NCBI GenBank assembly: GCA_049316905.1
Contig: JBMOJH010000148.1
Span: forward strand, 1-6,283
DNA: 6,283 nt
Origin: CAIPVR01 sp049316905
GTDB taxonomy: Bacteria > Actinomycetota > Acidimicrobiia > Acidimicrobiales > Microtrichaceae
Reading direction: 5' to 3'
Below, one piece after another: positions 1 to 6,283 of the stretch (within the stretch, counting starts at the first letter, position 1; each line of letters begins with the position of its first letter). Made by a program: the position numbers and the translations under genes. The notes beneath the pieces were generated by a model. The model was not told where the DNA came from. It worked only from the letters and a program-made list of their open reading frames with translations, and made no database searches.

Positions 1-14
1 CTACGTTGTCGGCC

Positions 15-1286
15 ATGCAGTTGAGCGACGTCGACCTGTTGGACCTGGACCGCTTCGTCACCGGTGAGCACCACGAGATGTTCAAGGTGCTCCGTGAGCA
101 GGACCCGGTGCACTGGTCCGAGGAGCCCGCCGCCGACGGCAACGGGTTCTGGTCGATCACCAAGCACGCGGACCTCCAGCTCGTGAACCGCGACACCACC
201 ACCTTCTCGAGCGAGACCGGTGGCACGCAGCGCGTCGACTTCTGGAACAAGGACGAGAACGCCGCGTTCGACACCCGCGGCGTGATGCTCGTGGACACCG
301 ACCCGCCGCAGCACACCCGCTACCGGCGGCTCGTGAACAAGGGCTTCACCCCCCGGATGATCAACCTGCTCGAGCAGCACCTCCGCTACCGCGCCGAGCT
401 GGTGGTGGACGACGTCATCGAACGCGGCGAGTGCGAGTTCGTCTCCGACCTGGCCGCGGAGCTGCCCCTCCAGGCGATCGCCGAGATCATGGGTGTGCCC
501 CAGGAGGACCGGCGGCTGATGTTCGACTGGTCGAACACGATGATCGGTGCCCAGGACCCCGAGTTCAACGAGACCGGGGGCGCCGAGAAGGCCCAGGAGG
601 CCGCGGCCCAGGTGTTCGCCTACGCCAACGCGCTCGGTGCGGCCCGTCGCGAGGATCCCCGCGACGACATCGTCACCACGCTCATCAACGCCGAGATCGA
701 GGGCGAGAGCCTGAGCGAGCTCGAGTTCGACATGTTCATGCTCCTGCTCACCGTCGCCGGCAACGAGACCACTCGCAACGCGACGTCCTCCGGCATGAAC
801 GCGCTGCTCGAGAACCCCGACCAGCTCGCCAAGCTGCTCGAGCGTGCGGACGACACCGCCTACGTCTCCACCGCGATCGACGAGGTGCTGCGATGGGCCA
901 CGCCGGTGCTGCACTTCCGTCGCACCGCCACGGTCGACACCGAGGTGCGCGGCCAGGAGATCGCGGCCGGCGAGAAGCTGCTCATCTGGCACATCTCGGC
1001 CAACCGCGACGAGGAGGCGTTCGCCGATCCGTTCCGCTTCGACATCGAGCGCACCCCGAACGAGCACGTGGCGTTCGGCGGCGGCGGGGCCCACTACTGC
1101 CTCGGCGCCAACCTCGCGAAGCTCGAGCTCGAGATCATCTTCGCCGAGATCCTCAGCCGCATGCCCGACCTCGCCAAGGCCGGCGACGCGGAGATGCTCC
1201 GGTCCAACTTCATCGGCGGCGTGAAGCGCCTCCCGGTGACCTTCACTCCTGGACCGCGCAAGCACCCGGCGGCCGCAGGGGCCTGA
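15..1286 (+). CDS. Cytochrome P450, CYP125/CYP124-like monooxygenase
   Basis: Haem-thiolate monooxygenase of the soluble bacterial type, expected to hydroxylate a hydrophobic substrate with O2 and electrons from a ferredoxin and reductase; neither partner is encoded in this window. Numbered from the ATG at 15 (423 aa, a normal length), it shows the C-helix HxxxR haem-propionate motif (H100 to R104), the I-helix oxygen-activation motif AGNETT (248-253), the K-helix ExxR (E290, R293) and the haem-binding loop FGGGGAHYCLG with cysteine ligand C362. The stretch around NRDEEAF...DPF, the cysteine loop and the C-terminal MPDL...LRS region resemble CYP125 and CYP124, which in mycobacteria oxidise the terminal carbon of sterol side chains or methyl-branched lipids. 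The exact substrate is inference. There is no signal peptide or membrane anchor. The start is uncertain: a TTG lies in frame at 6 and the frame stays open to the window edge, with no clear ribosome binding site visible. The 13-bp gap to the permease gene suggests co-transcription. Confidence 0.93.
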   Translation: MQLSDVDLLDLDRFVTGEHHEMFKVLREQDPVHWSEEPAADGNGFWSITKHADLQLVNRDTTTFSSETGGTQRVDFWNKDENAAFDTRGVMLVDTDPPQHTRYRRLVNKGFTPRMINLLEQHLRYRAELVVDDVIERGECEFVSDLAAELPLQAIAEIMGVPQEDRRLMFDWSNTMIGAQDPEFNETGGAEKAQEAAAQVFAYANALGAARREDPRDDIVTTLINAEIEGESLSELEFDMFMLLLTVAGNETTRNATSSGMNALLENPDQLAKLLERADDTAYVSTAIDEVLRWATPVLHFRRTATVDTEVRGQEIAAGEKLLIWHISANRDEEAFADPFRFDIERTPNEHVAFGGGGAHYCLGANLAKLELEIIFAEILSRMPDLAKAGDAEMLRSNFIGGVKRLPVTFTPGPRKHPAAAGA

Positions 1287-1290
1287 CTAT

Positions 1291-1316
1291 GGTGCCCCCA
1301 TGTCCAAGGGGGCGCC
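1291..1316 (+). promoter_or_regulatory. Strong hairpin around the permease start codon
   Basis: The arms 1291-1299 (GGTGCCCCC) and 1308-1316 (GGGGGCGCC) can form nine base pairs, eight Watson-Crick and one T-G, around an 8-base loop (1300-1307) that begins with the ATG at 1300. The 3' arm also contains the purine run AAGGGGG (1306-1312), which would be a good ribosome binding site for the in-frame GTG at 1321. A competing pairing is possible between GGGGC at 1278-1282 and GCCCC at 1294-1298. There is no T-tract, so a classical intrinsic terminator is unlikely. A role in translation or in partial uncoupling of the P450 from the transporter genes is inference. Confidence 0.4.
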
Positions 1317-2220
1317 CCGTGTGGAGGGCCGTGCCGCCGGTGCGGCGGCCAGGGGCCCGCGGGTCCGTGAGGCCCTCCTGGGCTACGCGTACCTCGTCCC
1401 GGCGTTCGTGGTCTTCGCGGCGTTCTTCTTCTACCCCCTCATCAAGCTCGTCCAACTGAGCCTCTACGACACCCGCGGGGTGTTCGCGAACCAGCGCCAG
1501 GAGTTCGTGGGGTTCTCCCAGTGGTGGGACGTCCTCGGCGGCGAGGAGTTCCGCTCCAGCCTCTGGATCACCTTCCAGTACGTCGTGTTCACGGTGCCCG
1601 CCGGGATCGTCCTCGGGATCCTGCTGGCGACGCTCGCGCACCGGAAGATGAAGGGGATCAAGTTCTTCCAGACCGTGTTCGCCTCCACGGTCGCCTCGTC
1701 GGTCGCGGTCGCGTCGGTGATCTTCTTCGCGTTGATCAACCCGGAGGTGGGCTACTTCCGCAACATCCCGTGGCTGGCGTGGCTCAACACCGAGAACCCG
1801 CAGACCGCGTTGCTCGCGGTGGCGGTCAGCTCGATCTGGCAGAACCTCGGCCTCACGTTCATCATCGTGCTCGCGGCGCTGCAATCGATCCCCGACGACC
1901 TCACCGAGGCGGCCACGCTCGACGGCTTCGGTCCGGTGCGCCGGTTCTTCCGCGTGACGCTCCCGCTGCTCGGGCCCACCCTGATGTTCGTCGTCGTGGT
2001 GCTCGTGATCTTCGCGTTCCAGGCGTTCGCCCAGATCGACATCCTCACCAAGGGCGGGCCGCAGGGGCGCACCGAGACGCTCGTGTACCGCATCTTCACG
2101 ATCCAGTTCGACGACGTGAACACCGCGGCGGTGATGTCGCTCGGGCTGTTCGCGCTCACCTTCGTGGTGACGCTGTTCCAGTACGGGATGCTCGAACGGC
2201 GGGTGACCTATGGCGACTGA
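1300..2220 (+). CDS. ABC importer permease, UgpA/MalF type
   Basis: First of two membrane subunits of a carbohydrate-type (CUT1) ABC importer; it forms half of the translocation channel and docks to the cytoplasmic ATPase. The 306-residue product has a basic, Ala/Gly-rich N-terminus and six predicted membrane segments near residues 28-50, 88-112, 124-146, 168-192, 223-245 and 275-296. The EAA loop that contacts the ATPase is intact: EAATLDG at 203-209 with the distal LP at 221-222. The LTKGGPQG...TLVYRIF stretch (249-266) is typical of UgpA-like permeases. The length is normal. Start choice is open: the ATG at 1300 has no well-placed ribosome binding site, whereas the in-frame GTG at 1321 follows AAGGGGG by 8 bases and would give 299 residues with all membrane segments retained. 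The 3' end overlaps the next permease gene by 11 bp, so the two are probably translationally coupled. The substrate cannot be read from this subunit. Confidence 0.92.
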   Translation: MSKGAPRVEGRAAGAAARGPRVREALLGYAYLVPAFVVFAAFFFYPLIKLVQLSLYDTRGVFANQRQEFVGFSQWWDVLGGEEFRSSLWITFQYVVFTVPAGIVLGILLATLAHRKMKGIKFFQTVFASTVASSVAVASVIFFALINPEVGYFRNIPWLAWLNTENPQTALLAVAVSSIWQNLGLTFIIVLAALQSIPDDLTEAATLDGFGPVRRFFRVTLPLLGPTLMFVVVVLVIFAFQAFAQIDILTKGGPQGRTETLVYRIFTIQFDDVNTAAVMSLGLFALTFVVTLFQYGMLERRVTYGD

Positions 2221-3061
2221 GGTGAGCGTGCCGCGGCGCGGGGCGCCCCGGCTGGGCGACGTGCTCTGGTACCTGCTGATGACCGCGCTGTCGTTGATCG
2301 TCCTGTTCCCGGTGTGGATGACGATCGTCCGGGCGCTGTCGACGCCGATCCCGTACCTCCAGGCCGGGCTCCCGCCCTACCCGGTGGAGGTGCAGTGGAA
2401 CATCTTCCGGGCCGCGTGGACCGAGGGCGAGCTCGCCCGGGCCTTCCTGATCTCCACCGTGGTCACGCTCGTGATCACCGGGGCGCAGCTGGTCACCTCG
2501 GTCCTGGCCGCGTACTCGTTCGCCTTCCTCCGCTACCCGCTGAAGAAGCTCCTGTTCGCCCTCACGATCGCCACGCTGCTGCTGCCGATCGAGGTGACGC
2601 TCGTGGTGAACGCCCGCACCATCCGGTCGTGGGACTGGCTCAACTCGATCCAGGGCCTCTCCGCCCCGTTCCTGGCGACGGCGTTCGGGATCTTCCTGAT
2701 CCGCCAGGCCTTCCTGGGGATCCCCGGTGACCTCCGCGACGCCGCCATGATCGAGGGCTACTCCCACTGGCGGTTCATGTGGCGGGTGGCGGTCCCCGTC
2801 TGCCGGGCGCCGGTGGCGGGCTTCGCCCTCATCGCCCTGCTGTCGGCGTGGGGGCAGTACACCTGGCCCCGCCTCGCGGTCACCACGGCGGAATGGGAGC
2901 CCCTGCAGACGCGGCTCGCGTCGCTCGCCGTGCAGAACATCGACCGCTCCAACATCGGCTTCGCCGGCGCCCTCATCGCCGCGGTGCCGATCGTGATCCT
3001 GCTCATCGTGTTCCAACGTCAGCTCATCCGTGGCCTCACCGCCGGTGCGGTCAAGGGCTGA
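2210..3061 (+). CDS. ABC importer permease, UgpE/MalG type
   Basis: Second membrane subunit of the CUT1-type importer, pairing with the upstream permease. The 283-residue product has predicted membrane segments near 17-39, 77-104, 113-133, 151-170, 200-218 and 249-268. The ATPase-docking EAA loop sits at 177-196, but it begins DAAMIEG and ends VAVPV, so the usual Glu is Asp and the usual LP is VP; both are conservative variants. The C-terminus (LTAGAVKG) is the ending commonly seen in UgpE/MalG-type permeases. Its ATG lies inside the last codons of the previous gene in a different frame, and only a weak purine stretch (GGCGGG) precedes it, which fits termination-reinitiation coupling. A GTG in frame at 2222 is a less likely start. 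The binding-protein gene begins 24 bp downstream with no room for a separate promoter. Confidence 0.92.
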   Translation: MATEVSVPRRGAPRLGDVLWYLLMTALSLIVLFPVWMTIVRALSTPIPYLQAGLPPYPVEVQWNIFRAAWTEGELARAFLISTVVTLVITGAQLVTSVLAAYSFAFLRYPLKKLLFALTIATLLLPIEVTLVVNARTIRSWDWLNSIQGLSAPFLATAFGIFLIRQAFLGIPGDLRDAAMIEGYSHWRFMWRVAVPVCRAPVAGFALIALLSAWGQYTWPRLAVTTAEWEPLQTRLASLAVQNIDRSNIGFAGALIAAVPIVILLIVFQRQLIRGLTAGAVKG

Positions 3062-3076
3062 GCGCACGTCCCACCC

Positions 3077-3082
3077 GGAGGA
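3077..3082 (+). promoter_or_regulatory. Ribosome binding site of the binding-protein gene
   Basis: GGAGGA lies just before the ATG at 3086, with three bases between them. This is a near-perfect anti-16S match and supports that start, although the spacing is at the short end. It is the strongest site in the operon, consistent with binding proteins being made in excess over permeases. Confidence 0.75.
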
Positions 3083-3085
3083 CCC

Positions 3086-4555
3086 ATGCCCCGCCGATCG
3101 ATCCGACTGCTCCTCGCCGCCGTGGTGCCACTCGCGCTGCTCGTCGCCGCCTGCGGCGGCGGTGGCGACGGGGGCGACGACGCGTCCTCGGGCTCGGCAT
3201 CGGCCTGTCCGGTGGACGCCCTGAAGGACGTCACGCAGCCGGTCGACATCACCGTCTGGAGCAACTTCACCGCGCTGTCGAAGCGCACCTTCGAGGCGAT
3301 GGTCCAGCAGTACAACCAGAGCCAGGGCAAGGTGCGGGTGAGCTTCGAGCCGCAGGGCGTGTCCTTCGAGGAGGTGCTCCGCAAGTACAAGCTCGCCGCG
3401 GAGGACAAGAAGCTCCCGAACCTCGTGCTCCAGGAGGACACCACCACCCAGGTGATGGCCGACTCCGGCACGATCATCCCGGGTCAGGCCTGCTACGACG
3501 CGGACCCGGCGGCCAAGAAGATCTACGACGACTTCCTGCCGATCGCGGTGGCCAGCTACGACGTGGGCGGGAAGCTGCAGCCGGTCGGCTTCGACGTCTA
3601 CACGGCGCTCGTGTTCTACAACCGGGACCACTTCCGCCGGGCCGGGCTCGACCCCGACACGCCGCCGGCGACGCTGGCCGACATGCGGGCCGACGCCGAG
3701 AAGCTGAAGGCCGCCGGCATCACGCAGAGCCCGGTGGCGGTGGTCGGCGTGTCGTGGCAGGTGGAGTGGTGGCTCACCGGCGTGCAGCAGGCCATCGTCA
3801 ACGAGGACAACGGCCGCAAGGGCCTGGCCACCCAGTCGGAGTTCAAGAACGCGAACACCACCCAGCTGTTCGACTTCTGGCGGGGCATGGTCACCGACGG
3901 GCTCGCGAAGCCGTTCCCCGGCACCGAGGGACAGACCAACCAGCTGTTCGCGATGGCCACCGAGTCGGCGTCGATGGTGGCGGAGAGCTCGGCCGGCGTG
4001 AACACGATCGCCGGCCTGCTCGAGGGCACGGTCGACCCGGCCACCGTGAAGGAGGACCTCGGGGTGGACCTGCCGCCCGGGCTCAAGCTCGACCTCGACC
4101 TCGGCGTGGGTCCCTACCCGGGCATCAAGGAGTCGGGCCAGGGCCAGATCGGCGGCGGCGCCTGGTACCTCACCAACGGCGGCACGAAGCAGCAGCAGGC
4201 CGCGGCGTGGGACTTCATGAAGTGGTTCAACTCCACCCCCCAGCAGGTGCAGTGGGCCCTCGCGGGCAGCGGGCTGCCGGTGGTGCAGAGCGCCGTGGAC
4301 GACCCGCAGCTGAAGGAGAAGTGGGACACCACGCTCGCGGGGAAGTGGAACAAGGTGGCGTTCGGCGTGCTGCAGAACGTGGACCCGGACTTCCCCGGCC
4401 CGTTGATCGGTGACTACAAGACCACCCGCGAGGCCATCCGTGGCGCGTACGAGCGGGTGCTGATCGGCGACGGCCAGATCCAGCCCGCGATCGACGAGGC
4501 GAACACGAAGATCACCGCGGCGGCGAAGGAGTACAAGAAGACCGTCGGGGGCTGA
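3086..4555 (+). CDS. Extracellular solute-binding lipoprotein, UgpB type
   Basis: Captures the substrate outside the cell and delivers it to the two permeases encoded just upstream. The 489-residue product starts with a lipoprotein signal: basic n-region PRRSIR, hydrophobic core, and lipobox VAAC with lipidated C23. A Gly/Asp/Ser-rich tether follows (about 24-40), then the family 1 binding-protein fold beginning ITVWSNF (55-61). The GFDVYTALVFYNRDHF stretch (168-183) resembles the family signature imperfectly. GGGAWYLTNG (356-365) and SGLPVV (395-400) resemble conserved blocks of UgpB-like proteins. C41 and C136 are the only other cysteines and could form a disulfide. The length is slightly above that of typical UgpB, mostly through the tether and an insert around 312-340. 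Glycerol-3-phosphate is the ligand of Escherichia coli UgpB, but many relatives bind sugars or sugar alcohols, so the ligand is unassigned. The start is fixed by the GGAGGA site. Confidence 0.92.
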   Translation: MPRRSIRLLLAAVVPLALLVAACGGGGDGGDDASSGSASACPVDALKDVTQPVDITVWSNFTALSKRTFEAMVQQYNQSQGKVRVSFEPQGVSFEEVLRKYKLAAEDKKLPNLVLQEDTTTQVMADSGTIIPGQACYDADPAAKKIYDDFLPIAVASYDVGGKLQPVGFDVYTALVFYNRDHFRRAGLDPDTPPATLADMRADAEKLKAAGITQSPVAVVGVSWQVEWWLTGVQQAIVNEDNGRKGLATQSEFKNANTTQLFDFWRGMVTDGLAKPFPGTEGQTNQLFAMATESASMVAESSAGVNTIAGLLEGTVDPATVKEDLGVDLPPGLKLDLDLGVGPYPGIKESGQGQIGGGAWYLTNGGTKQQQAAAWDFMKWFNSTPQQVQWALAGSGLPVVQSAVDDPQLKEKWDTTLAGKWNKVAFGVLQNVDPDFPGPLIGDYKTTREAIRGAYERVLIGDGQIQPAIDEANTKITAAAKEYKKTVGG

Positions 4556-4572
4556 GCCCGCCCCGGCCGGTC
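4540..4572. terminator. Possible bidirectional terminator hairpin between convergent genes
   Basis: The 15-bp gap between the two converging stop codons lies inside an imperfect inverted repeat. The outer arms GACCG (4540-4544) and CGGTC (4568-4572) and the inner arms CGGGG (4546-4550) and CCCCG (4561-4565) pair, with a small internal bulge and a 10-base loop. It covers the stop codons of both the binding protein (4553-4555) and the protease (4571-4573). No T-tract follows on either strand, so it would be a U-less terminator of the kind proposed for high-GC actinobacteria. In DNA this GC-rich such pairing can arise by chance. Confidence 0.4.
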
Positions 4573-6160
4573 ACTTCACGCGGACGCCGCGGCAGCCGAG
4601 GAGCACCTGCTGGCCGGTGGGCTGGTCGACGGCCCACGCACAGGTCAGGTGGTTGCCCGGGGTCACGTCGATCGCCGCGCCCCAGCCGGCGCCGTCGCCG
4701 TTGAACTCCACCGAGGACAGCACGCCGTTGACGGCGTCGATCACCTTCACACGGGGCACGCCGTCGGGGTCGACGGCGCGGCCGTTCATGAGGATCCGTC
4801 GGCGGTCGAGCAGCACCACGTCGAGCGAGCCGCCGGCCATCACGGGCGCGGCCGCGGGGATCGGCGGGGCGTTGACCGCGAACTGCGGTGAACCGGTGGC
4901 CGCGACCAGGTCGATGCGGCCGGCGCCGGAGTCGACGTCGCGGCCGGGAACGGCGACGTCACGTGCGGTGCCCTCCAGTTGGGCCCGCACCTGTTCCGGC
5001 GTCCGCGACGGCACCTGCTGGCGGAGCACCGCCGCGGCGCCCGCCACCATCGGGGTGGCCATCGACGTGCCGCTCATCGTGCAGTACCCGCCGGAGCGGC
5101 ACGTCGAGAGGATGGACACACCGGGCGCCGCGACCGACACGTAGGTGCCCCGGGTGGAGAACCCCGCCACGTTGTCGCTCGCATCGGTGGCGGCCACGGC
5201 GATCGCCCGCGGGGATCGGCCGGGCCAGTTGGCCTCGCCGCCGATCCCGCTGTTGCCGGCGGCGGCCACCACCACCGTGGGCGCCTTGCCCCGCGAGGTG
5301 TCGGTGGTGACCCGGTCGAGCGCCGCGGCCATGTCGGACGGCACGTTGCCGGGCCCGCCGAGGGAGAGGTTGATCACGTCGGCGCCGGCCTGGTGGGCCC
5401 AGAGGACCCCGGCGACCACGTCGGTGGACCAGCCACTGCCGTTGGCGTTGAGCACCCGGACCGGGAGGATCTGCGCGCCCGGCGCCACCCCCGCGCCGCC
5501 GAGGCCGTTGTCGCGTGCCGCGGCCACGATGCCCGCCACGTGCGTGCCGTGGCCGTGCGGGTCCACGTTGCCGGGCGTGCCGTTCGCGGGATCCCCGTAG
5601 AGGAAGGACGTGCCGGTGACCACCCGGGGCCGGCCGTCGGGGAGCGGCGGGGTGAGGTCGGCGTGGGTGCCGGTGACGCCGGTGTCGACCACCGCCACGG
5701 TGGTGCCCCGACCGTCGAGGCCGGCCGGCAGGACGGTGGCGCCGATCTTCGTGGGTCCGTACTGCGACGAGGAGAGCGGGTCGGCGAGGAGCTGCACCCG
5801 CTCGGCCGGGGCCGCACTGGCCACGCCGTCCACCCCGGAGATCCGATCGGCGAGGGCGCCCGCCTGCTCCGGGGGGGACTGGATCCGCACGACGGAGATC
5901 CCGCCGGGAGCCTCCCCGTTGCGGTCGAGCACCACGCCCACCGGGATCCCGGCATCGCCGCGGGTGTCACGGGCGAGCTCCCGCACGTCCGCGGGCGAGT
6001 CGAGGGATCCGGGGTCCGCGAGGGCCTCGGCCACGGGCCCGCCGTCGGTGGCGCCGGCCTGCGCCGTGGCCGCCCCCGCGGGCGCGCCCGCGAACGCCAG
6101 TGCCGCGCACAGCGCGACCACTGCGCCCACGACGGTCCGTCTGCGTGGCGTCGGCCTCAC
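4571..6160 (-). CDS. Secreted subtilisin-family (S8) serine protease
   Basis: Extracellular endopeptidase made as a pre-pro-enzyme of 529 residues. The signal peptide has an arginine-rich start (R6-R8), a hydrophobic core (about 10-24) and likely cleavage between residues 30 and 35. Residues about 70-125 resemble an inhibitor I9-like propeptide (GGISVVRIQSP through GVASAAPAERV). The catalytic domain runs from about 130 to 422 with a complete triad: D159 in VAVVDTG, H204 in HGTHVAG and S366 in SGTSMATP, plus oxyanion N303 in AAAGNSG. About 105 residues follow (425-529) that I cannot assign. The four cysteines after the signal peptide fall into two close pairs (354/360 and 507/523), fitting two disulfides in a secreted protein. 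The GTG start is supported by AAAGG seven bases upstream and an in-frame stop at 6187-6185. The gene is convergent with the transporter genes, so it is transcribed separately. General scavenging of extracellular protein is the likeliest role; substrate preference is unknown. Confidence 0.94.
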   Translation of the reverse strand: MRPTPRRRTVVGAVVALCAALAFAGAPAGAATAQAGATDGGPVAEALADPGSLDSPADVRELARDTRGDAGIPVGVVLDRNGEAPGGISVVRIQSPPEQAGALADRISGVDGVASAAPAERVQLLADPLSSSQYGPTKIGATVLPAGLDGRGTTVAVVDTGVTGTHADLTPPLPDGRPRVVTGTSFLYGDPANGTPGNVDPHGHGTHVAGIVAAARDNGLGGAGVAPGAQILPVRVLNANGSGWSTDVVAGVLWAHQAGADVINLSLGGPGNVPSDMAAALDRVTTDTSRGKAPTVVVAAAGNSGIGGEANWPGRSPRAIAVAATDASDNVAGFSTRGTYVSVAAPGVSILSTCRSGGYCTMSGTSMATPMVAGAAAVLRQQVPSRTPEQVRAQLEGTARDVAVPGRDVDSGAGRIDLVAATGSPQFAVNAPPIPAAAPVMAGGSLDVVLLDRRRILMNGRAVDPDGVPRVKVIDAVNGVLSSVEFNGDGAGWGAAIDVTPGNHLTCAWAVDQPTGQQVLLGCRGVRVK

Positions 6161-6167
6161 CTGGATG

Positions 6168-6172
6168 CCTTT
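6168..6172 (-). promoter_or_regulatory. Ribosome binding site of the protease gene
   Basis: On the - strand AAAGG, within a purine run GAGAAAGG, precedes the GTG at 6160 with seven bases between them. This is ideal spacing and decides the start, since the only in-frame stretch upstream ends at a stop codon (6187-6185). Confidence 0.7.
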
Positions 6173-6205
6173 CTCGAGCGTTCGTCAGCTCTTCGGCATC
6201 CGGGC

Positions 6206-6253
6206 GGGCCGACCGTAGATTCCGACGGCCCAACCTGATGGGCCGTTCGGCCC
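6206..6253. repeat. Cluster of four alternating GGGCCG/CGGCCC half-sites upstream of the protease
   Basis: On the + strand GGGCCG occurs at 6206-6211 and 6240-6245, and its reverse complement CGGCCC at 6226-6231 and 6248-6253, so four half-sites alternate in orientation within 48 bases. Adjacent pairs form inverted repeats. The best is ACGGCCC (6225-6231) with GGGCCGT (6240-6246), seven perfect base pairs around eight bases. The pair at 6240-6253 has six base pairs around TT. The structures share arms, so only one can form at a time. The cluster lies roughly 45-95 bases upstream of the protease start, where a promoter or operator would sit. A regulatory role is inference; high GC raises the chance background. 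Confidence 0.45.
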
Positions 6254-6283
6254 TTCGGCGGGATCCGGCCGCCGGTGGGGCCC

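Larger units (their letters stand above)
6161..6283 (-). promoter_or_regulatory. Upstream region of the protease gene
   Basis: These 123 bases hold no convincing gene and must carry at least part of the protease leader. On the - strand TACGGT (6217-6212) fits the loose TAnnnT pattern of an actinobacterial -10 box, and GCCGAAGA (6197-6190) matches six of eight positions of the FliA-type -10 box GCCGATAA. Neither has a clear partner -35 element, so no promoter can be assigned. Most of the rest is the GGGCCG half-site cluster. The window ends in GGGCCC, so the region may continue beyond the edge. Confidence 0.3.

Noticed and set aside
1078..1088. GGC-rich run resembling a trinucleotide repeat
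   Set aside because: It encodes the conserved glycines of the P450 cysteine loop, so it is explained by protein constraint.
431..1459. A 342-codon open frame inside the P450 running into the first permease
   Set aside because: It is Arg-rich and featureless, and out of frame with two genes whose motifs are intact.
3154..3185. G-rich stretch after the lipobox
   Set aside because: It codes for the Gly/Asp tether common after the lipidated cysteine in actinobacterial binding proteins.
2156..3631. A 491-codon open frame on the - strand across the permease and binding-protein genes
   Set aside because: It is antisense to three well-supported genes. Its translation is a low-complexity Arg/His/Gly/Glu mix with no domain, as expected from the mirror frame of GC-rich coding DNA.
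2779..4413. A 544-codon open frame on the + strand overlapping the UgpE-type permease and the binding protein
   Set aside because: It is out of frame with both real genes, and its product is Arg/Gly/Ala/Pro-rich without recognisable motifs.
4979..6238. A 419-codon open frame on the + strand opposite the protease
   Set aside because: The - strand frame carries a complete subtilisin triad, signal peptide and ribosome binding site. The opposite frame has only biased composition.
6256..6274. Weak inverted repeat CGGCG / CGCCG near the window end
   Set aside because: Five-base arms of pure G/C are expected often by chance here, and no nearby gene end is visible to make it a terminator.

Overview
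The window is very GC-rich (about 70% by eye), with strong G/C preference at third codon positions, tightly packed genes, a GTG start and UgpA/UgpE/UgpB-type lipoprotein-dependent import. This points to a chromosomal piece of a high-GC actinobacterium. The style of the P450 would suit Acidimicrobiia or a similar soil or aquatic lineage, but nothing in the window fixes the taxon. There are no RNA genes, mobile elements, integrases or CRISPR repeats.

Layout: five protein genes fill almost the whole window. On the + strand lie a cytochrome P450 of the CYP125/CYP124-like group (about 15-1286, 5' context cut by the window edge), two ABC importer permeases of the UgpA and UgpE type (1300-2220 and 2210-3061, overlapping by 11 bp) and their lipoprotein solute-binding protein of the UgpB type (3086-4555). 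On the - strand lies a secreted subtilisin-family (S8) serine protease (6160-4571) that converges on the binding protein with only 15 bp between stop codons. The remaining 123 bases (6161-6283) are the upstream region of the protease. No other gap exceeds 25 bases.

How they fit: the permeases and binding protein form an importer for a sugar, sugar alcohol or glycerol-phosphate-like solute. It lacks its own ATPase in this window, so it presumably borrows an MsiK/UgpC-type ATPase encoded elsewhere. The P450 ends 13 bp before the first permease and may be co-transcribed with it, but a shared substrate is only inferred. The protease is a separate unit with its own ribosome binding site and an upstream region holding a cluster of GGGCCG inverted repeats.

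I found no new multi-gene system. The items most worth a second look are non-coding: a strong hairpin enclosing the annotated start of the first permease, the four alternating GGGCCG half-sites upstream of the protease, and an unassigned C-terminal module on the protease.
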